Source: CAYOEV01 sp964403075
Lineage (GTDB): Bacteria > Bacteroidota > Bacteroidia > Cytophagales > Cyclobacteriaceae
Assembly (NCBI GenBank): GCA_964403075.1
Contig: CAYOEV010000001.1
Location: 186,001-250,000 of the forward strand
Direction: 5' to 3'
Length of the DNA: 64,000 nt
A program made the position numbers and the translations under genes. Below, piece by piece: positions 61,001-64,000 of this stretch. The number at the start of each line of letters is the position of its first letter. Position 1 is the first letter of the stretch. The notes beneath the pieces were generated by a model, which searched no databases, was not told the DNA's origin, and saw nothing but the letters and a program-made list of their open reading frames with translations.

Positions 61001-63578
61001 AATCCAGGAACTGAGAGATCAATTGGTCACTTTAAGAAAAGCCAACGGAAAATGGTTACCCGTGGAAAGGCAACCACTTGCTGAGAGTGATCTGTCTCCT
61101 GCCATCACTTTGCAAACCGCACTGGATAGCTACGAGAGGCTTGACCCGGCCAGGCAGCTCGCCTACGACCGCCTGATTGCTTTTCAGTATTTAGAAGCCA
61201 CCTACAATTCCAGTCCTTCGCAACAATCACAAGACAGACAATGGTTGGACGCACAAAGTGCACAAATACAGATGTACGCAGATATAATGGCCAAAATACT
61301 CAGTGGAAAAACCCTCACAGACAAAGAAACAGCCGACTTAGCCCGTAGCATTAACTATTTCGACTCCCAGGACGTAGCGACGAAATGCACATTTGCACGA
61401 GCCATGTATCAACAGCTCTTTAATCCTGAAAATACCGAAATGCTTTCAAGGTCTTCAGAAGATCAGGCCTTTAACAGTACGCTGAGCGAAAATGAAAAAC
61501 AGATCATTGAGCAAATGCTCGATTTCCGTTCCGAGAACGGTCAATTCATCAACACCCAACAATTGGCACCGATGCCGGAACAATTGATGAGTACGCTATC
61601 ACGAGCAACAGAGGCAGCGTACAAGAATTTACCAGCTTCCACCCGTTTGTTGATGGATAAAGCTGCTGCTGTTGAATTTCTAAATACCAGCTATGACCTG
61701 AATCCGTTACTAATAAATGATGACCAAAACTTTTATACAGCACTCGACCGCGGTCGGAAAGATCAAATGGCCTTGGTCATCTCTGTCTTTAAAGGTGATA
61801 TACTGGACGAGCAAAAGGCGATCACTTTTAAGGAGACGATCAATTATTTTCAGAGTTTGGGCCAAAAAGACAAAGAAGCCTTTGTTCGAAACGTTTTTCA
61901 ACAGGTATTCAAACAAGATGCACAAAACAGGTATTTGCTGTCCTCAGCGGAAAAACAAGACATCAACAACCTGGATGCTGCCCAGCAAGAACTACTGACA
62001 GAACTGAAGTCCTATCGTTCGGCTACCGGTAATTTTATTCACGAAGACCTACTCGCACCGGTTCCTGTGAAGAAAGAAGAAAGACCCATCCCTGAAGTGT
62101 CACTTAAAACACTACAATACTATGAAGGGCTGGCTCCGAGTCAACAGTTACAAATCGACCGGATAGTGGCCATACAATACTTAAATAATCAATACTCAAA
62201 AAATTCCGGTGACCAATCGGCTGAGGATGAACTATTTTTTAAGCAACTAGAGCGGGAAGAAAAAGATCATGTCCGTATGTTGGCCAAGCATTTCTCAGGG
62301 ACCGTATTGAATCAAGCGGAGCGATCTTTCCTTAAAGGAAGCTTCACTTTTTACAGCAATCTAGCCCCGACCTTAAGGGCGCAATACAATACAGCCATTC
62401 TGTCAAGAGTATTCAAGAAGAATGAACAAGCTTTTATCCTTTCCGAACAAGATCAACAGGCCTTATCAGCACTTAATGCATCAGAAAGGCAGATGGTTGA
62501 CGAGTTAATTCTCTTTAGAAGCCTAAATCAACGCATCATTACAGAAAACCAATTGCCCGAAGCCAACGATCAGGCCACCTCCACCATCGCTCTACAGCTT
62601 CCAACCTTCGATGCCAGCGGTTTCAAAGACATTACCATTCGCGGCCAATTAATAGGTGACCGTACAGGACAACCCAAAGCCCAACACCCTGTTAGTTTGC
62701 AAGCTAAAACTGAAGAGCAAACCACCTACACAGTTTTTACCAACAACAATGGCGAATTTGTTTTTACGGTACCCAACCTACCTTACAGCGTGGTTACTGA
62801 GCGCCCGGCAGAGGAGGCGGTGTACGTAAAGGATTTCGATATCAAAGGCCAACAAGTAGTGCCAGACGAAATATTCAGTAAACTAACCCAGGCGTATTTT
62901 AACTCTGACGCTGCAGATTTAAGACCAGAAGGCAAGGTGCTTTTAGATGAAATCATTGCCGAGTATGGCAAAGGAAGTGTAAAAATTAATGTGGAAGCCC
63001 ATACCGACAACCAGGGCAATGAACGCTATAACGAAATATTGAGTAAACGCCGAGGATATAGTGCGCTGGAATATCTGGCTCAAAATAAAATTCCCAAGTC
63101 AGATCTAAGTGTACAGTGGTATGGCAAAGAACAGCCGAAAACTGTGAATAGCAATCCTTATGGCAGGCAGTTGAATCGCCGCATAGACATTGAGCTGGCT
63201 GCCAATGCACCCATCAATTACAACCCTGGCGTTTATTTTCTAGTGCGACCAAATGCGACTTTACAACAGATTGCCTCAAATACGCAGTTGTCCATTGCTG
63301 ACATAAAAAAATGGAATGGTATGACGTCCAATGAGCTGGAAGACTACCAACCTCTTCGATTGAAATTAAAGCCTGGCATAGAACCCAATGCCAATTTACT
63401 TATTCCCGCCAATGCCTCCGTTGATGATGATTTTTTATATACCGTCAAATCTGGCGAAAACGTAATTTCCATCGCACAAAAGTTTAATATTCCCGAAGAG
63501 TTGATCATGGAAATGAATAACCTTACCTCCCCACAGTTGGAAACCGGACAAGTGATAAGTATTTACGTTAAGTATTGA
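58038..63578 (+). CDS. Giant PorE-like TPR/PD40/repeat/OmpA/LysM envelope protein
   Basis: A 1846-residue exported protein (signal peptide 1-18, ending AAQSQ). In order: TPR-like helices (about 20-150, LYVKAINIYKEALEREP); PD40 propeller (about 165-390, LSPRGDTLFFASDRKGT, VLFFSSNGHRGFGGMDIY); and a long helical repeat array (about 480-1510) whose last four units are about 160-170 residues each. Then follow a carboxypeptidase-regulatory-like domain (about 1525-1595), OmpA (about 1613-1721, EAHTDNQGNERY, NRRIDIEL) and two LysM domains (about 1733-1780 and 1800-1846). TPR-propeller-regulatory-OmpA is the layout of the T9SS protein PorE. The LysM pair and the repeat array are additions. Double peptidoglycan-binding modules suggest a firm wall anchor reaching the outer membrane or a partner CHAT protein encoded upstream. 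Confidence 0.88.
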   Translation: MIRKGFFLLLGIGFFAAQSQTIADIVKQGDRDRNNGLYVKAINIYKEALEREPRHRGAKFGLAESYRQIFDYEQAEYYYDLVGRSNDPNYGMAKFNHGLMAKLNGKYAEALKIFQNFRQFLEEQKLEDAQNFQYYYKQARIEIDGCQLALNQMTMSHPNHVFQLLDPPANSEYSDYAAFSVDHDSLICLTSARQSGKGSLEDNQFGESFSDLFRFRFNGSKWEAYDPGDRFEKVVNTKWGDGSGSFNRDRTKFYYTNCDESLGDVCHIFVSELIDGKWSDPKPLNRNVNLDNANSKHPNLSPRGDTLFFASDRKGTYGQLDIWMSVNAGGDNWGPPQNLGKHVNTAFSEISPFYDQNEQVLFFSSNGHRGFGGMDIYVARGNTLNNAEIYNAGVPFNSNKDDIFFFLGLKKGYLTSNRDEGVGKFDIYGFNIQSKHDIVTEISSENTIAGRNSLFADDFNFDNRNTQVINQIISRRLSAAVTGADLVLTSDQLAVFNSLSDDDKNRIDRIVDARMRNMSSNDLRSVRSQDDFYYQNLSSDKRQQVDQLVSSYIEQQGLGLSVSLKDDAKNFYEGVDIKEQEQLDIFISERLKAAKNYLPTTPNYDVLGAEDKARVDGIVTKYVQQKRSLDKLLLSVQENAFVNNMDNPVQVNYAIRERLVALSRLPEFELKEEDQIFYQNLTEQHKESLKGMASSFLSTDISAFEASTKSEDVQMMSQYTGKRGETMDKLLVKLFSNLADADLYLVETYFTVEDLKSLGNASPEDAYNQLVRNNRNLTDEDRIALKRFVYSGFQSYLATDEPVFVNMMPEMAVVASENLDDDEIKKSIYPTPPVPTTVNPDDLSISGNYQEYALAQSIHFDAAAVQNKYKRLPEAERKLLDRVVAEKLINDDYNQHPEWRTSDGQFYKDLVVAEQGFVDVMTKSVAAQPLTSTESSLLPAAEATYLEKSQSEQNQWARIIYANTLEEDKKTYSLSRPDKEAFERLPNEIQELRDQLVTLRKANGKWLPVERQPLAESDLSPAITLQTALDSYERLDPARQLAYDRLIAFQYLEATYNSSPSQQSQDRQWLDAQSAQIQMYADIMAKILSGKTLTDKETADLARSINYFDSQDVATKCTFARAMYQQLFNPENTEMLSRSSEDQAFNSTLSENEKQIIEQMLDFRSENGQFINTQQLAPMPEQLMSTLSRATEAAYKNLPASTRLLMDKAAAVEFLNTSYDLNPLLINDDQNFYTALDRGRKDQMALVISVFKGDILDEQKAITFKETINYFQSLGQKDKEAFVRNVFQQVFKQDAQNRYLLSSAEKQDINNLDAAQQELLTELKSYRSATGNFIHEDLLAPVPVKKEERPIPEVSLKTLQYYEGLAPSQQLQIDRIVAIQYLNNQYSKNSGDQSAEDELFFKQLEREEKDHVRMLAKHFSGTVLNQAERSFLKGSFTFYSNLAPTLRAQYNTAILSRVFKKNEQAFILSEQDQQALSALNASERQMVDELILFRSLNQRIITENQLPEANDQATSTIALQLPTFDASGFKDITIRGQLIGDRTGQPKAQHPVSLQAKTEEQTTYTVFTNNNGEFVFTVPNLPYSVVTERPAEEAVYVKDFDIKGQQVVPDEIFSKLTQAYFNSDAADLRPEGKVLLDEIIAEYGKGSVKINVEAHTDNQGNERYNEILSKRRGYSALEYLAQNKIPKSDLSVQWYGKEQPKTVNSNPYGRQLNRRIDIELAANAPINYNPGVYFLVRPNATLQQIASNTQLSIADIKKWNGMTSNELEDYQPLRLKLKPGIEPNANLLIPANASVDDDFLYTVKSGENVISIAQKFNIPEELIMEMNNLTSPQLETGQVISIYVKY
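60606..62567 (+). repeat. Four tandem coding repeats (about 160-170 residues each) in the PorE-like protein
   Basis: Residues about 857-1023, 1024-1183, 1184-1354 and 1355-1510 align by eye. Each begins with a Y..L....+...DR..A..YLN helix (YKRLPEAERKLLDRVVAEKL, YERLDPARQLAYDRLIAFQY, YKNLPASTRLLMDKAAAVEF, YEGLAPSQQLQIDRIVAIQY). A D..FY..L segment follows, then a YF.s...... segment and an end like LxxfRsxxGxfi...LaP. Weaker copies of the D..FY..L element lie further upstream (about residue 530 on). DNA copies have diverged strongly, so this is an old protein repeat. Confidence 0.75.
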
Positions 63579-63599
63579 GGCCTTCGCAGTTTGATCTAC

Positions 63600-64000
63600 T
63601 TAAAAAAGTGGATTCGACATTTTACGATTCCGCACGTTCGGAGCCAGAAAGTATTGTAAGGCAATTTCAAATGATGACTGTGCCAAATTCACGTTCTTAT
63701 CTGAAGCAAAAAGCTTGCTGTTCATGTCGTAGCTTGCCCGAATACCGAAAGAATTCATTTGTACACCCCCAACAAATATGAACGCGTCTCTGAAGCGATA
63801 CCACGAGCCCAACAGCAATTGAATACCGGCATTACTGGATCGGTAACGAGATGCCTGCGGATCGTAGGCAAAATAAATACCCGCATTGAATTGATAATTA
63901 CCTCCTTGATAAAGGGCAAGTGCACTGGGAATTACAAAAACTTTATTGGCCTTTATTTCCACGCCACCATGGTATTTAAAAAGCATGGGCGATTTAAATT
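63600..64000 (-). CDS. PorP/SprF-like type IX secretion membrane protein, C-terminal part
   Basis: The last 132 residues of a beta-barrel protein that continues past the right edge; the frame is open to base 64000 and the ATG at 63986 is internal to the conserved region. GGVEIKANKVFVIPSALALYQGG, GSWYRFRDAFIFVGGVQMNSFGIRASYDMNS (each in parts) and a terminal barrel strand FEIALQYFLAP are typical of PorP/SprF proteins, which hold secreted T9SS substrates or wall-linked OmpA proteins at the outer membrane. It converges with the giant PorE-like gene (21-nt gap). A Lys-rich end follows the barrel strand. Confidence 0.86.
   Translation of the reverse strand, partial: FKSPMLFKYHGGVEIKANKVFVIPSALALYQGGNYQFNAGIYFAYDPQASRYRSSNAGIQLLLGSWYRFRDAFIFVGGVQMNSFGIRASYDMNSKLFASDKNVNLAQSSFEIALQYFLAPNVRNRKMSNPLF

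Noticed and set aside
1..64000. tRNA, rRNA, CRISPR arrays, insertion sequences or prophage
   Set aside because: Read through all intergenic gaps: no cloverleaf-like sequence, direct repeat arrays, transposase or integrase genes were found.

Overview
The window comes from a member of the Bacteroidota, most likely a gliding, type IX secretion system (T9SS) lineage such as the Cytophagales; the order is an inference. The evidence is a GldB lipoprotein, PorT-like and PorP/SprF-like outer-membrane proteins, two PD40/OmpA proteins plus a giant PorE-like protein, a DUF5723 protein, RpmE2-type L31, and several matches to the Bacteroidota -7 promoter motif TAnnTTTG. I see no rRNA or tRNA genes, CRISPR array, insertion sequence or prophage. 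Genes are dense, with many 1-4 nt stop/start overlaps. The only gene-poor stretch over 300 nt is 630-1294.

Layout, left to right. 1-629: start of a CASTOR/POLLUX-like ion channel running off the left edge. 1295-2060: a SAM methyltransferase whose promoter carries CsoR/CstR-like palindromes, then terminator hairpins. 2081-6155 (minus): a fatty-acid beta-oxidation operon, MarR regulator, FadN-type dehydrogenase/hydratase and FadA thiolase. 6263-7144 (plus): lipA. 7141-16498 (minus): eight close-packed genes (Wzi/RemB-like protein, MsbA-like ABC exporter, small membrane protein, gmhA, comM, ceramidase-like enzyme, GH3 enzyme, bestrophin), mostly envelope functions. 16580-21823 (plus): rpmE2, then a GlmU-like protein, holB, hemC, a lipoprotein cyclophilin and an RmlD-like reductase. 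21830-40704 (minus): AsmA-like protein, aldehyde dehydrogenase, two OmpA proteins, M23 peptidase, M20 dipeptidase, a 1610-residue exported protein of unknown function, prmA, tpiA and uvrA.

40880-43542 (plus): an ECF sigma factor overlapping a 78-codon gene, then nth and a glycosyltransferase. Around 43523-49117 lie gldB (minus), a PorT-like barrel and radA (plus), and a DUF5723 protein with its partner lipoprotein (minus). 49157-50056 is a PLP-dependent deaminase/desulfhydrase gene cut by one in-frame TAG. Then come rluD and a Ycf48-like lipoprotein (plus), and an M20D amidohydrolase and cysS (minus).

The right end is the most unusual part. An exported TPR-CHAT (caspase-like) protein and, 10 nt downstream, a 1846-residue protein form an apparent operon. 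The larger protein combines TPR, PD40, a long helical repeat array, a carboxypeptidase-regulatory-like domain, OmpA and two LysM domains. It extends the PorE-type peptidoglycan-anchored architecture with about 650-980 residues of repeats that I do not recognise. A PorP/SprF-like gene converges on it from the right edge. With the 1610-residue protein at 31501-36333, this locus is the best candidate for undescribed biology here.
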